Source: an uncultured Lachnospiraceae bacterium
GTDB lineage: Bacteria; Bacillota; Clostridia; Lachnospirales; Lachnospiraceae
Length of the DNA stretch: 64,000 nucleotides
Reading direction: 5' to 3'
Assembly: GCA_934317845.1 (NCBI GenBank)
Contig: CAKRES010000011.1
Coordinates: 30,967 to 94,966 of the forward strand
A program made the translations under genes and the position numbers. Numbering within the stretch: position 1 is the stretch's first letter; the number at the start of each line of letters is the position of its first letter. Positions 54,178 to 63,633 of this stretch are shown one piece after another. Below the pieces are notes generated by a model, which was not told where the DNA came from, made no database searches, and saw only the letters and a list, made by a program, of their open reading frames with translations.

Positions 54178-54888
54178 TCAAATCCTTTCCTTAATTGCTT
54201 CCATCTTGTAGCCCTGACCCCAGACTACTTTTAAATATCTTGGTTCTTTCGGATTGATCTCGATCTTTTCACGGATATGTCTGATATGCACTGCCACTAT
54301 GTTGTCTGCACCAATGGCTTCCTCCTCCCAGATCTGTTCATAGATCTGACCTGTAGAAAACACACGTCCCGGATGCTGCATCAAAAATTGAAGAATGGAA
54401 AATTCGATCGGTGTCAGCCGCACTTCTTCTCCATCCACAAACACCTGCTTGCGCTCATCATCCAGCGAAAGCCCTCCGAGTTTGATCACACGGTTTTCTT
54501 CTTTTACAGTTCCACCCTGGTTGAGTGTCGTATATCGCCGCAGCTGACTTTTTACTCTTGCGATCAGCTCTAAGGGGTTAAATGGTTTGGTGATGTAGTC
54601 GTCTGCTCCGATATTCAGTCCTAAGATCTTATCTGCATCCTCAGATTTCGCCGATAAAATGATAACCGGAATATTACTCTGTTCGCGCAGCTTCATGGTC
54701 GCATGGATCCCGTCCATCTTCGGCATCATAATGTCGATCAGAAGCAGATGGATCTCTTCTTTTTTCAGGATGGCAAGTGCCTCCATTCCATCATACGCTT
54801 TAAATACTTCATATCCTTCCGTCATCAGATAAATGGAAATTGCCTCCACAATCTCTTTATCATCATCGCATACTAACACATGATACAT
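54178..54888 (-). CDS. OmpR-family response regulator
   Basis: About 236 residues. Receiver with Asp8-Asp10 and phospho-acceptor Asp52 (LLIDIMMPKMDG), Lys102-type switch (DYITKPF), and a winged-helix output (VFVDGEEVRLTPIEFSILQF, VVWGQGYKME). GGAGGAG precedes the ATG at 54886-54888. It forms the two-component pair with the kinase just downstream. Likely controls the exosortase cluster by position. Confidence 0.93.
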   Translation of the reverse strand: MYHVLVCDDDKEIVEAISIYLMTEGYEVFKAYDGMEALAILKKEEIHLLLIDIMMPKMDGIHATMKLREQSNIPVIILSAKSEDADKILGLNIGADDYITKPFNPLELIARVKSQLRRYTTLNQGGTVKEENRVIKLGGLSLDDERKQVFVDGEEVRLTPIEFSILQFLMQHPGRVFSTGQIYEQIWEEEAIGADNIVAVHIRHIREKIEINPKEPRYLKVVWGQGYKMEAIKERI

Positions 54889-55001
54889 ATCCTTCTCCTC
54901 CGTTCTCAATCCTGACATGTTATACTATATTCTATAAAAGTTAAGAGAAAATCACACAATAGTTTAAGATATTATGAATCCTTTTCTCTTATTTTCTTAT
55001 T

Positions 55002-57482
55002 TTACTGTTCCTTTTGCTCTGTTTGTTCCCAAAATGCTCCGATCCGTCGCTCGGTATCAGACAATGTGATCGTCTGGCAATCATCCCATTCCATAGGAAA
55101 CAGGCTTTTGTACTCTCCATATTGGAAGCGGTCATCCATCAAAAGGATCACTCCCCGATCCTGTTCGGTCCGGATCACACGTCCTGCTGCCTGCAGCACT
55201 TTATTCATCGCCGGATAAATATAGGCATAGGCAAAGCCATCCATGCCCCGTTCTTTAAAATACTGGTGCAGCACATCCCGTTCATTACAGATCTGCGGCA
55301 GACCATTTCCTACAATAAATGCACCGATCAACTGATCTTCCTTCAGATCGATCCCTTCTGAAAAAATACCACCTAAAATGCAGAATGCCACAAGAGGGCG
55401 ATCCGATTCCTCCCGGAATTCCATTAAAAACCGTTCCCGCTCCTCCTCGCGCATATTTGCCTCCTGGATACGCATCCGTCTGCCATCCGAAAGTCCCCGC
55501 ATCAATGCCACATCATATACGTCCTCCATCATCTTATAGGAGGAAAAAAAGACCATGTAATTGCCCGGCTTTTTGGTTGCTGCCTTTAGATATTCCACGA
55601 TCCGTTCGTACTGCTCGTAGTTACGATCCGTATATTTGCTTGTCACTCCTCTGGTCATTGCCAGAAAACGATTCTTTTTCTCAAAAGGGGACGGGATATA
55701 GACCGCCTTATCCTGCTGATTTCCGGTGAGCAGTTCCTTATAGTAAGCGATTGGAAGCATCGTGGCAGAAAAAAGGATCGTACTTCTTCCCTTTTCGAGG
55801 ACTTCCTGCAGACAGTGGCTTGGATTGACACAGAACAAATGCAATTCAATGTGGTCATAGCCTAATGGTTCCACATAGATCACATAATGTTCATCCACAT
55901 TCTCATACATATCCACAAAATGATGCACCGTAAAATAAAACTGCATCAGCTCTTCCACACCTTCAAAATCTGTATGCTCTTCTAACATCTCTTCCATGCT
56001 CGCTAAAAAACGCAGCATGGAAAAGCAGACATCATTACAGGAAGACATCGTAAGATACTTGCGGTGTTCTTCCTCCATTACTTCCCGGCACTCTGTCTGA
56101 TAATCCTGCATTGCACGCTCCATCCCCAAAACCGCATGGTACGCCTGTCCGGCAAAGGCTTGTGGCAATGCTTTTAGATAGCCTGCCGCAAGCTCCACAT
56201 CCTGTAAGCTGATACTGGCACTGAACATCGTTCTTCCACGCTCAATAAGGTTATGCGCCTCATCGACCAGAAACAGATATTCCTGATGCACCGCCTGTTC
56301 TGAAAAAAAACGTTTCAAACGCACCTTCGGATCAAATACATAATTGTAATCACAAATGACTGCATCCACCCAGACTGCGACATCCAGAGACAACTCATAC
56401 GGACATACCCGGTAGCTTTCGGCATATAGCTCGATCAGCTCTCTTGTGATCGAGGATTCTTGTGTCAGAAGATCATAAAGACACTCATTTACCCGGTCAT
56501 AATGTCCCTTTGCACGGGGGCAATACTCCGGATCACACTTTCTCTCTTCCATCACACAAAGCTTATCTCTGGCAGAGATCGTCACAAACGAAAGGGTAAG
56601 CCCCCGCTCCCGCAAAGTAACAAATGCTTCCTCCGCCACGGTACGGGTGATCGTTTTGGCTGTCAGATAAAAAATCTTATCTGCCAGTCCCTCTCCCATT
56701 GCCTTTACTGCCGGAAATACAGTTGACATTGTCTTTCCTACTCCGGTTGGAGCCTGTGCATAAAGCGGTTCCTTTCGCTTCATACTGGTATATACCATTG
56801 CCGCTAACTCCCTCTGTCCTTTCCGGTATTCAAATGGAAAAACACATGCTTTGGCACTCTTTCTGACTGCCTCAAAATGATTCAGTTCAAATTCTAAAAA
56901 ACGGCTGTAAGAAAATACTAGTGAAAGGAACCACTTTTCCAGTTCCTCATACGAATATTCATACCAGAAACGCTTGATCTTCTCATAAGCGATCTGCACA
57001 TAAGTGATCTGCACCATCATGCGCTTCTGCCCATGTTCTCTGGCATACAGATACGCATAGCATTTTGCTTGTGCCAGATGCAGCTCCTCCGGCTCCTCGA
57101 GTCCCAATACCCCCCGATACATACACTTGATCTCATCGATCGTAACAAGGTCACGGTATTCCTCTGCCTTTTCCTGCATCTGCTCCCGCATCATTGGCGT
57201 CAGCAGCTTGTCTGGCAGCGGACCGGTCATAATGCCATCTGCCCGCCCTTCGATCGTAAGCATTGCAAACTCCAGATCCAGCTTAAGCCGCAGACCAACT
57301 TCTGCCTGATACCGGTTTCCTCCCTGCTTTTGCAGCTTGCGATGCAGTCTGGCTCCCTCCTGCATCGCATTCACATCACGTCCCTGTCGCCCGGACGATG
57401 TAATATCACCATGGCGGAGAATAAACTCTACCAGACTTCTCACAGATATTCTTTTGTCCGGTTTTTTTCTTTCCACCAGCAT
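55002..57482 (-). CDS. Nuclease-helicase fusion, DinG/XPD-type with N-terminal RecB/Cas4-like domain
   Basis: An 826-residue DNA repair protein. Residues 1-180 hold a PD-(D/E)XK pattern: IEGRADGI, TIDEIKCMY and QAKCYAYLYA. Then a superfamily 2 helicase with QAPTGVGKT, four cysteines of the XPD-type 4Fe-4S domain (CVMEERKCDPEYC and NECLYD), VDEAHNL and the C-terminal QAAGRVIRTEQDRG. It should load on single strands and unwind 5' to 3', with the nuclease as an extra. It is not part of the phosphate genes next to it. Confidence 0.9.
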   Translation of the reverse strand: MLVERKKPDKRISVRSLVEFILRHGDITSSGRQGRDVNAMQEGARLHRKLQKQGGNRYQAEVGLRLKLDLEFAMLTIEGRADGIMTGPLPDKLLTPMMREQMQEKAEEYRDLVTIDEIKCMYRGVLGLEEPEELHLAQAKCYAYLYAREHGQKRMMVQITYVQIAYEKIKRFWYEYSYEELEKWFLSLVFSYSRFLEFELNHFEAVRKSAKACVFPFEYRKGQRELAAMVYTSMKRKEPLYAQAPTGVGKTMSTVFPAVKAMGEGLADKIFYLTAKTITRTVAEEAFVTLRERGLTLSFVTISARDKLCVMEERKCDPEYCPRAKGHYDRVNECLYDLLTQESSITRELIELYAESYRVCPYELSLDVAVWVDAVICDYNYVFDPKVRLKRFFSEQAVHQEYLFLVDEAHNLIERGRTMFSASISLQDVELAAGYLKALPQAFAGQAYHAVLGMERAMQDYQTECREVMEEEHRKYLTMSSCNDVCFSMLRFLASMEEMLEEHTDFEGVEELMQFYFTVHHFVDMYENVDEHYVIYVEPLGYDHIELHLFCVNPSHCLQEVLEKGRSTILFSATMLPIAYYKELLTGNQQDKAVYIPSPFEKKNRFLAMTRGVTSKYTDRNYEQYERIVEYLKAATKKPGNYMVFFSSYKMMEDVYDVALMRGLSDGRRMRIQEANMREEERERFLMEFREESDRPLVAFCILGGIFSEGIDLKEDQLIGAFIVGNGLPQICNERDVLHQYFKERGMDGFAYAYIYPAMNKVLQAAGRVIRTEQDRGVILLMDDRFQYGEYKSLFPMEWDDCQTITLSDTERRIGAFWEQTEQKEQ

Positions 57483-57495
57483 TTCCTCCTCATCA

Positions 57496-57525
57496 TAAAA
57501 AACGGCGGCATACCGCCACCGTTAG
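57496..57525 (-). terminator. Terminator of the phosphate operon
   Basis: On the minus strand AACGGTGGCGG/CCGCCGTT forms a hairpin with TTTTTT after it, between phoR and the helicase. Confidence 0.85.
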
Positions 57526-57557
57526 TATATCAAACATTTGTTTGTATGGCAACCCTG

Positions 57558-58865
57558 CTAACCTTCTGCAAAGGTGATCGTGATCGTGGTTCCTTTTCCC
57601 ACTTCACTATCAATGGAGATCTGAGCTTTGTGTAACTCCGCAATATGCTTGACGATCGCAAGCCCCAGTCCGGTTCCTCCCGTCTTTTTTGACCGGCTTT
57701 TATCCACCCGGAAAAACCGTTCAAAGATCCGCTCCTGATTCTCCTTGGATATTCCGATTCCATCATCTTTGATCTCCAGCTGTTCTCCAACTGTCACCCA
57801 GAGATTTCCCTCGTCCTTGCTGTAACGGATCGCATTGTCGCAGAGATTATATACCATTTCCTCCATCTGATCCTTGTTTGCCATAATCGTTTTTGGTTCT
57901 CCGGACAAATGAACCGCTACCCCATGCTTTGCAGCATGCGGTTCCACCATATTCACACAATTCTGGCAGATCTCATAAAGATCCACCGGTTCCATGGAAA
58001 TTTCATCGATCGATGTTGCATCCAGCTCAGAAAGATTGATAATATCATTGATCAATGTAAGTAACCGTCTTGCGTTACGATGAATTTCCCCGGCAAAACG
58101 GATAATATCTCCCTCTGTTGCCATTCCATTTTCAATCAGTTCCGAATATCCGGAAATAGAAGTCAACGGAGTTTTTAATTCGTGAGATACATTTGCCGTA
58201 AATTCCTGCCGCATTTTTGCACTTTTCAATATATCCTCATGTTGGGTACGGATCACATTGACAAAAGGCATCAGTTCCTTGTAAGTCGTAACACGTTCCA
58301 AATGGTCTAAGTTGTCTGCGACCTGTTCGATCGGACTGATCAGGCTTTTGGTCAGATAATGACTGAGCAGCATACAAAAACAAAACAGAACCAGTGCGAT
58401 CAGCATGATCACCGGAAACACACTGCGGTACACGCTGAAAATACTCCTTGATTCCTTTGCCACACGCAGCACATTTCCATTTTTTAACCGTTCTGCGTAA
58501 TAGAAATTGGAGCGGTTGATCGTCGTTGACTTTCTGATCGCGCCTCCCTCTCCCTCTTCCAACGCTTCCTTGACCTCTGGACGATCTTTGTGGTTGTCCA
58601 GTTTTTCTGCCGGCTCATAGTTATCATATAGTACCGTTCCATCCGGTGCCATCAATGTGATACGCAGGTTTTTATTTCCGGTCTGGAATGTGGACGGATC
58701 TTTGGAAAAATCTTCTGATGCCCCCATTACATTGGCATACCCTGCCAGCTCATCCATCACTTCTTTTTGAAACAGATGATAATAGATCACTGTTGTAAAA
58801 AGAACAGTAGCAATGATCGCCAGCGCTGCCACCGACATAAATCTTACATTTATCTTGTTTTTCAT
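57558..58865 (-). CDS. phoR: PhoR-like sensor histidine kinase
   Basis: A 435-residue membrane kinase. Helices near 8-30 and about 150-172 enclose a PhoR-like outer domain. Then a HAMP/PAS-poor linker, HisKA with FTANVSHELKTPLTSI, and an HATPase with GGTGLGLAIVKHI. It follows its regulator by nine bases, and both follow the Na/Pi transporter, so phosphate sensing is likely. The name is by family and context. Confidence 0.85.
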   Translation of the reverse strand: MKNKINVRFMSVAALAIIATVLFTTVIYYHLFQKEVMDELAGYANVMGASEDFSKDPSTFQTGNKNLRITLMAPDGTVLYDNYEPAEKLDNHKDRPEVKEALEEGEGGAIRKSTTINRSNFYYAERLKNGNVLRVAKESRSIFSVYRSVFPVIMLIALVLFCFCMLLSHYLTKSLISPIEQVADNLDHLERVTTYKELMPFVNVIRTQHEDILKSAKMRQEFTANVSHELKTPLTSISGYSELIENGMATEGDIIRFAGEIHRNARRLLTLINDIINLSELDATSIDEISMEPVDLYEICQNCVNMVEPHAAKHGVAVHLSGEPKTIMANKDQMEEMVYNLCDNAIRYSKDEGNLWVTVGEQLEIKDDGIGISKENQERIFERFFRVDKSRSKKTGGTGLGLAIVKHIAELHKAQISIDSEVGKGTTITITFAEG

Positions 58866-58874
58866 ATGCAGCTC

Positions 58875-59543
58875 CTATTCTGCCCGGTATCCGACATTTC
58901 GTACAGTCTTGATATGACAGCTCGCATCGCCAAGCTTCTGACGCAAGGTTTTTATATGCATATCCAATGTCCGGGATTCTCCTTCATAATCCGTTCCCCA
59001 GACACGCTCCATTAAAACATCACGCTTTAATACAATACCCGCATTCTGCACTAACAGATAAAGAAGCTCAAACTCCTTATAGGTGAGTTCTACAATCTCC
59101 TCATTTACCTTCACTTTACGTTTCTTCGGATCCAGCATGATCTCTCCTAACGTTACGGCATCCTCTTCCTCAGCATGGCTGCGCCGAAGCAGTGCTTTCA
59201 CTCTGGAGATCAACTCCATAACTCCAAATGGTTTCGTCAGATAATCATCTGCACCAATATCAAGACCCTTTACTTTATCAAGCTCTGTCGTTTTTGCCGA
59301 CACCATGATCACAGGCACATGCTTGGTCTCTGCCTGCATTCTCATTTTTCTCACAATTTCCAATCCATCCTCGTCCGGAAGCATAATATCAAGTACGATC
59401 AGATCAGGTACCCGAAGTTTTACTCTATTATAAAATTCCTTCGCACAGTCAAAGGTTTCTACCGAATATCCACTGTTTTTCAATGCAAACGCTTCGATCT
59501 CCTGAATGTTTCTGTCATCTTCTACGATATAAAGTAATGCCAT
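58875..59543 (-). CDS. phoP: PhoP/PhoB-like response regulator
   Basis: A 222-residue OmpR/PhoB regulator. Receiver acid pocket VEDD, Asp52 in LIVLDIMLPDEDG, YLTKPFG, and a winged helix with ELTYKEFELLYLL and RVWGTDYEGESRTLDMHI. AGGAGGTG lies before the ATG at 59541-59543; a GTG three codons upstream was rejected. It starts 12 bases after the transporter stop. Confidence 0.9.
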   Translation of the reverse strand: MALLYIVEDDRNIQEIEAFALKNSGYSVETFDCAKEFYNRVKLRVPDLIVLDIMLPDEDGLEIVRKMRMQAETKHVPVIMVSAKTTELDKVKGLDIGADDYLTKPFGVMELISRVKALLRRSHAEEEDAVTLGEIMLDPKKRKVKVNEEIVELTYKEFELLYLLVQNAGIVLKRDVLMERVWGTDYEGESRTLDMHIKTLRQKLGDASCHIKTVRNVGYRAE

Positions 59544-59555
59544 TATTTTCACCTC

Positions 59556-61334
59556 CTATGGTAACACATACTGCTCCTTAAACAGAGAAAAGTACATAGA
59601 AAACTCAGTATTCTCTCCGTTTTTCAATAACTCCATATATTCATGTGACTCCATCTCCTCATCGACCTCTTTGAGCACTCCGATCGCAATGTTACTGCAA
59701 TGATCAGAAATACGTTCCAGATCGGTAGAAAGATCCGAGAGTACAAATCCCATATCCACGCTGCATTTTCCTTTTCTAAGGCGTTTCACATGCCGTTTTT
59801 TGATCTCCTTATTCAGCTCATCGATCACCTCTTCTAACGGCTCCACAGTATGGGCAAGATTCTGGTCATCCTCAGAAAAAGCAAGTGTGGTACGATTTAA
59901 AATTTCACTCACTGCATCCACAAACACCCGGAACTCCTCTAATGCTTTTGGGGAAAATGCCTGTTCTTTTCGCTGCATTTTCCGAATCGCCATCACCATA
60001 TTGAGGGCATGGTCACTGATCCGCTCATAATCCCCTACACAGTGCTGCAGCTGTGAAAGCATCTGGCTGTCCTTTTTCGTCAGATGACGACTGGCAATCT
60101 TCATCAGATAGGTACCGATCTGATCTTCATAACTGTCGATCCGATTTTCCAATCCTTCCACTTCTTTTTCTATGTTCACTTCATAATTCCATAAAAGGCT
60201 GACCGCCTTCTGAAAAGAAAGCACTGTAAGCTGCGCCATCTGCTCTGTTGCCTCTTTTGCCTCTGCCAATGCAAATCCCGGCTGATCCAAAAAACGCTCA
60301 TCTAAGATAGATAACCCTTTTTCCACCGCATCCTGTTCCACCGGAGCATCCTCATTCTTATCCCGCACCGAAACGGTTGCCAGAAATTCCAATACTTTGG
60401 AAAATGGAAGCAGACAGATTGTTGCCCCTACATTAAACAGAGAGTGGATCGTTGCGATACCCGCCGGAGTTGCCATATGCTGCAAAAAGGCAAAATGATG
60501 CACGGTTACATGAATCGAATAAAATACTGTCATAAAAACAAGCGTTCCAATTACATTAAAATACAGATGGACAAATGCTGCCCGCTTCGCATTTTTGTTT
60601 GCACCAATACTGGAAAGCAGTGCCGTCACACACGTTCCGATATTCTGTCCCATGATGATCGGCAATACGGAACCGTAGCCTAAGCTTCCTGTAGCACAAA
60701 GAGCCTGTAAAATACCAACGGATGCAGAGGATGACTGGATCACTGCCGTCAGCAGCGCACCTGCGATCATACCGAGAAACGGGTTGGAAAACATCGTTAA
60801 AATACTGGTAAACTCTGGTACATCCTTTAACGGTTCTACTGCCCCACTCATCGTCTCCATACCAAACATCAAAATAGCAAATCCCAGCATAATGGAACCT
60901 GCATCCTTTTTCTTCTCTGATTTTGTAAACATCAGAAAAATAATACCGATCAGAGAAAGAATCGGAGAAAAAGAGCTCGGCTTCAAAAGCTGAATGAAAA
61001 AGTTATCACTTTCGATCCCGGACAAACTAAGCAGCCACGAAGTTACTGTCGTTCCGATATTGGCACCCATGATGATACCCACCGCCTGATGCAGTTTCAT
61101 AATACCGGAATTAACAAATCCTACGACCATGACCGTAGTAGCGGATGACGACTGGATCACTGCCGTAACACCGGCTCCCAGCAATACCGCTTTGAACGGA
61201 TTAGAGGTAAGCTTCGCAAGAATTGCTTCCATTTTACCACCAGAAGCTTTGGAAAGTCCATCCCCCATCAGATTCATGCCATATAAAAATAACGCCAGGC
61301 CACCGATCATTGTCAATACATTGAATACACTCAT
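59556..61334 (-). CDS. Na+/phosphate cotransporter with C-terminal PhoU-like domain
   Basis: A 592-residue NptA-type transporter. Two Na/Pi repeats are marked by GAGVTAVIQSSSATTVMVVGF and GALLTAVIQSSSASVGILQA, each with the QSSSA motif. The last 230 residues are helical and PhoU-like (HALNMVMAIRKM, DLSTDLERISDHCSNIAIGV). It takes up phosphate with sodium; the PhoU part probably links to regulation by the two-component genes that follow. Confidence 0.94.
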   Translation of the reverse strand: MSVFNVLTMIGGLALFLYGMNLMGDGLSKASGGKMEAILAKLTSNPFKAVLLGAGVTAVIQSSSATTVMVVGFVNSGIMKLHQAVGIIMGANIGTTVTSWLLSLSGIESDNFFIQLLKPSSFSPILSLIGIIFLMFTKSEKKKDAGSIMLGFAILMFGMETMSGAVEPLKDVPEFTSILTMFSNPFLGMIAGALLTAVIQSSSASVGILQALCATGSLGYGSVLPIIMGQNIGTCVTALLSSIGANKNAKRAAFVHLYFNVIGTLVFMTVFYSIHVTVHHFAFLQHMATPAGIATIHSLFNVGATICLLPFSKVLEFLATVSVRDKNEDAPVEQDAVEKGLSILDERFLDQPGFALAEAKEATEQMAQLTVLSFQKAVSLLWNYEVNIEKEVEGLENRIDSYEDQIGTYLMKIASRHLTKKDSQMLSQLQHCVGDYERISDHALNMVMAIRKMQRKEQAFSPKALEEFRVFVDAVSEILNRTTLAFSEDDQNLAHTVEPLEEVIDELNKEIKKRHVKRLRKGKCSVDMGFVLSDLSTDLERISDHCSNIAIGVLKEVDEEMESHEYMELLKNGENTEFSMYFSLFKEQYVLP

Positions 61335-61399
61335 ACCTTTTGACTCCTTTTTTTCTTTACCATTACTTTATCTTTACATTAAAGAGTGTAACAAGGCAG

Positions 61400-61438
61400 T
61401 GTAAATTCTGTTTAGGCGTTATGTAAAATCTACGTAAA
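61400..61438 (-). promoter_or_regulatory. Pho-box-like repeats upstream of the Na/Pi transporter
   Basis: On the minus strand TTTACG (61433-61438), TTTACA (61422-61427) and TTTACA (61400-61405) lie at exact 11-base and 22-base steps. Direct repeats of this type at 11-base periods are the PhoP binding pattern of Firmicutes. They lie about 66-104 bases before the transporter start. Confidence 0.6.
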
Positions 61439-61480
61439 AAATTTTACACAGAGTTAGTGCTGCCTAACTCTGTGTAATCT
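61432..61480 (-). terminator. Terminator of citrate synthase
   Basis: On the minus strand TTACACAGAGTTAG/CTAACTCTGTGTAA forms a perfect stem with an AAAATTTTTT tail. It also overlaps the first Pho-box-like repeat. Confidence 0.85.
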
Positions 61481-61487
61481 TCTTTTC

Positions 61488-62852
61488 CTATCTTCTGTTA
61501 TTGCGTTCTTCCCGTGGGATATAGTTATGCGGTGTTACAAGGCTGCCATACGCTGGACGAATGATCTTATCCGTCGTCACCAGTTCCTCCATCCGATGTG
61601 CACTCCATCCAACAATTCGTGCGATCGCAAAAAGTGGAGTATAAAGCTCACGTGGAATTCCAAGCATTTCATACACAAATCCACTATAGAAATCAACATT
61701 AGGACTAACTCCCTTATAGATCTTTCGATGCTCTGCGATCACCTGTGGAGCCAGTTTTTCAATATTATTATATAGGGTCATATCCTCATCACGCCCCTTC
61801 GCTTTGGCCAACTGTTCCACAAAGCCTTTAAATACCCGTTCTCGAGGATCTGACAGAGAATAAACGGCATGTCCCATTCCATAGATCAGCCCCTGCTGAT
61901 CAAAGACCTCTTTTCCAAGGATACGCATCAGATAGGCCGCAATCTCTTCTTCATCATGATAATCCTTAATATGAGATTTGATATCATCCATCATGTTCAT
62001 CACCATAAGATTAGCTCCACCATGTTTTCTACCTTTTAAAGATGACATGGCAGCAGCAATGGCAGAATATGTATCAGAACCTGATGAGGTTACTACTCTT
62101 GTCGTAAAGGTCGAGTTATTTCCTCCACCATGTTCCATGTGAAGTAATAATGCTATATCAAGTACTCTTGCTTCCAACTCCGTAAATTCCTGATCCGGTC
62201 GAAGCAGGCGCAGAAAATTCTCTGCAATCGAAAGTTCCTTGTCCGGACGATGTATATACATGCTTCCGTCCTTCTCATAATGGTTGTATGCATGATACCC
62301 ATACGCTGCCATCATAGGAAAAGTTGCAATCAGCATCATACACTGACGCAACACATTATCAAGTGCCAGATTGTCCTTTTGCTCATCATAAGAAGCCAAT
62401 GTCAGAATGCTTCGCGTCATTGAATTCATAATGTCTGCACTCGGAGCCTTCATAATAACATCCCTTGTAAAATTGGTTGGGAAATCCATACTTTCATTGA
62501 TCACTTTACGAAAATCAGAAAGCTTTCTTTGATCCGGCAACTCCCCAAATAACAAAAGGTACGCTCCTTCTTCAAAAATGTAACGCTTACCAACCGCTCC
62601 CTGCACCAGATCACAGACATCATATCCACGGTACAGCAATTGTCCATCACATGGCACCTTTTTTCCATCCTTCTCTTCAAATGCACGGATCTGAGAAATA
62701 TTGGTCAGTCCGGTCAATACCCCCTGTCCATTTTCATCACGAAGTCCCTTCTTCACCCCATACTGAGTGTAAAGGCAAGGATCGATCGCATCATTTTTTT
62801 CACAAACCTTTGCCTGTTGTTCCATATACTGATGATTCCATTCATTACCCAT
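61488..62852 (-). CDS. gltA: Citrate synthase
   Basis: Condenses oxaloacetate and acetyl-CoA; about 454 residues. HMEHGGGNNSTFTTRVVTS, GRKHGGAN and YGMGHAVYSLSDPRE include the catalytic histidines; a later Asp in SPNVDFYSGFV is in place. AAAGGAGGAA precedes the ATG at 62850-62852. No other TCA gene is nearby; in clostridia it feeds glutamate synthesis. It has its own promoter with a CIRCE-like operator. Confidence 0.95.
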   Translation of the reverse strand: MGNEWNHQYMEQQAKVCEKNDAIDPCLYTQYGVKKGLRDENGQGVLTGLTNISQIRAFEEKDGKKVPCDGQLLYRGYDVCDLVQGAVGKRYIFEEGAYLLLFGELPDQRKLSDFRKVINESMDFPTNFTRDVIMKAPSADIMNSMTRSILTLASYDEQKDNLALDNVLRQCMMLIATFPMMAAYGYHAYNHYEKDGSMYIHRPDKELSIAENFLRLLRPDQEFTELEARVLDIALLLHMEHGGGNNSTFTTRVVTSSGSDTYSAIAAAMSSLKGRKHGGANLMVMNMMDDIKSHIKDYHDEEEIAAYLMRILGKEVFDQQGLIYGMGHAVYSLSDPRERVFKGFVEQLAKAKGRDEDMTLYNNIEKLAPQVIAEHRKIYKGVSPNVDFYSGFVYEMLGIPRELYTPLFAIARIVGWSAHRMEELVTTDKIIRPAYGSLVTPHNYIPREERNNRR

Positions 62853-62893
62853 TATATTCCTCCTTTCCAACAGCTTTCTTCTGTCTCACAAGA

Positions 62894-62920
62894 TTAGCAC
62901 TCGCATATTTATAGTGCTAT
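62894..62920 (-). promoter_or_regulatory. CIRCE-like operator and promoter of citrate synthase
   Basis: TTAGCACTC, nine bases, TAGTGCTAT on the plus strand: 9 of 9 matches in one half and 7 of 9 in the other to the CIRCE inverted repeat bound by HrcA. On the minus strand a TATAAA -10 lies inside it and a TTTAAA -35 is 17 bases before, so HrcA binding would block the start. Confidence 0.6.
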
Positions 62921-63028
62921 ATTGTTTGTTTTTAAACTATGTTATCACAAAAAAAGAAATCCTGTCAACCAAATCCACAGTTATTTCACATTTGCACGTT
63001 GAAGGAATACGTTTCTCTTATCGTGTCC

Positions 63029-63460
63029 TTATAACATGTGTTTCAGATTGTCTAAAATCTTTTTAGAAACAGATGCAAAATGGCGGAGTTCTTCCTCGCT
63101 GATCCCACAAAACAGTTCTTGTTCCACCTTGTGAAACAGTCCGTTGATCTCTTCCAATACCTGATCTGATTTCTTGTCCAGTACGTAATGCACATAACGA
63201 TGATCCTTAGCATCTGTCATTGCATGCACATATTCCTTTTTGCATAAGGAATCCAGCAGACTCGACAAATGCCCCTTATTCATCTGCATATCCTGTTGAA
63301 TCTCTTTCGCTGTATGACTCTCCGATTTAGACAAATATAAAAGGATCAGCAGCTCCGTTTTTTTGAGATCATATTTTTCCTGCAATGCTTTTAATCTGTT
63401 TTTAACCAACTGTTTAAATGCTCCACCATGAAGCAGAATTTCCATATCGCGCTGCATCAT
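63029..63460 (-). CDS. MarR-family transcriptional regulator
   Basis: A 144-residue winged-helix protein. LKKTELLILLYLSKSESHTA, KEIQQDMQMNKGHLSSLLDSL (recognition helix) and DAKDHRYVHYVLDKK (wing) are typical. AAAGGTGG precedes the ATG at 63458-63460. It is divergent from the small membrane protein gene, which may be its target. Confidence 0.88.
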   Translation of the reverse strand: MMQRDMEILLHGGAFKQLVKNRLKALQEKYDLKKTELLILLYLSKSESHTAKEIQQDMQMNKGHLSSLLDSLCKKEYVHAMTDAKDHRYVHYVLDKKSDQVLEEINGLFHKVEQELFCGISEEELRHFASVSKKILDNLKHML

Positions 63461-63633
63461 TTTCCACCTTTTCTCATTTATCATGCTTATTGTAATATAC
63501 TTTTTTCTGCCTGTGAACAACCAAATACAAATACTTTTATTTTTTACCTGATTTTTACGCTGCCTGGTCTGCCTATTTTACACACGCCTGTTAGACTGAT
63601 AACAACATAAAGAAGAAAGACAGGTGAGACACT

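Noticed and set aside
63548..63578. TTTACG and TTTACA resembling a Pho box upstream of the small membrane protein
   Set aside because: Their spacing is 23 bases, off the 11-base register, and no third copy is present.
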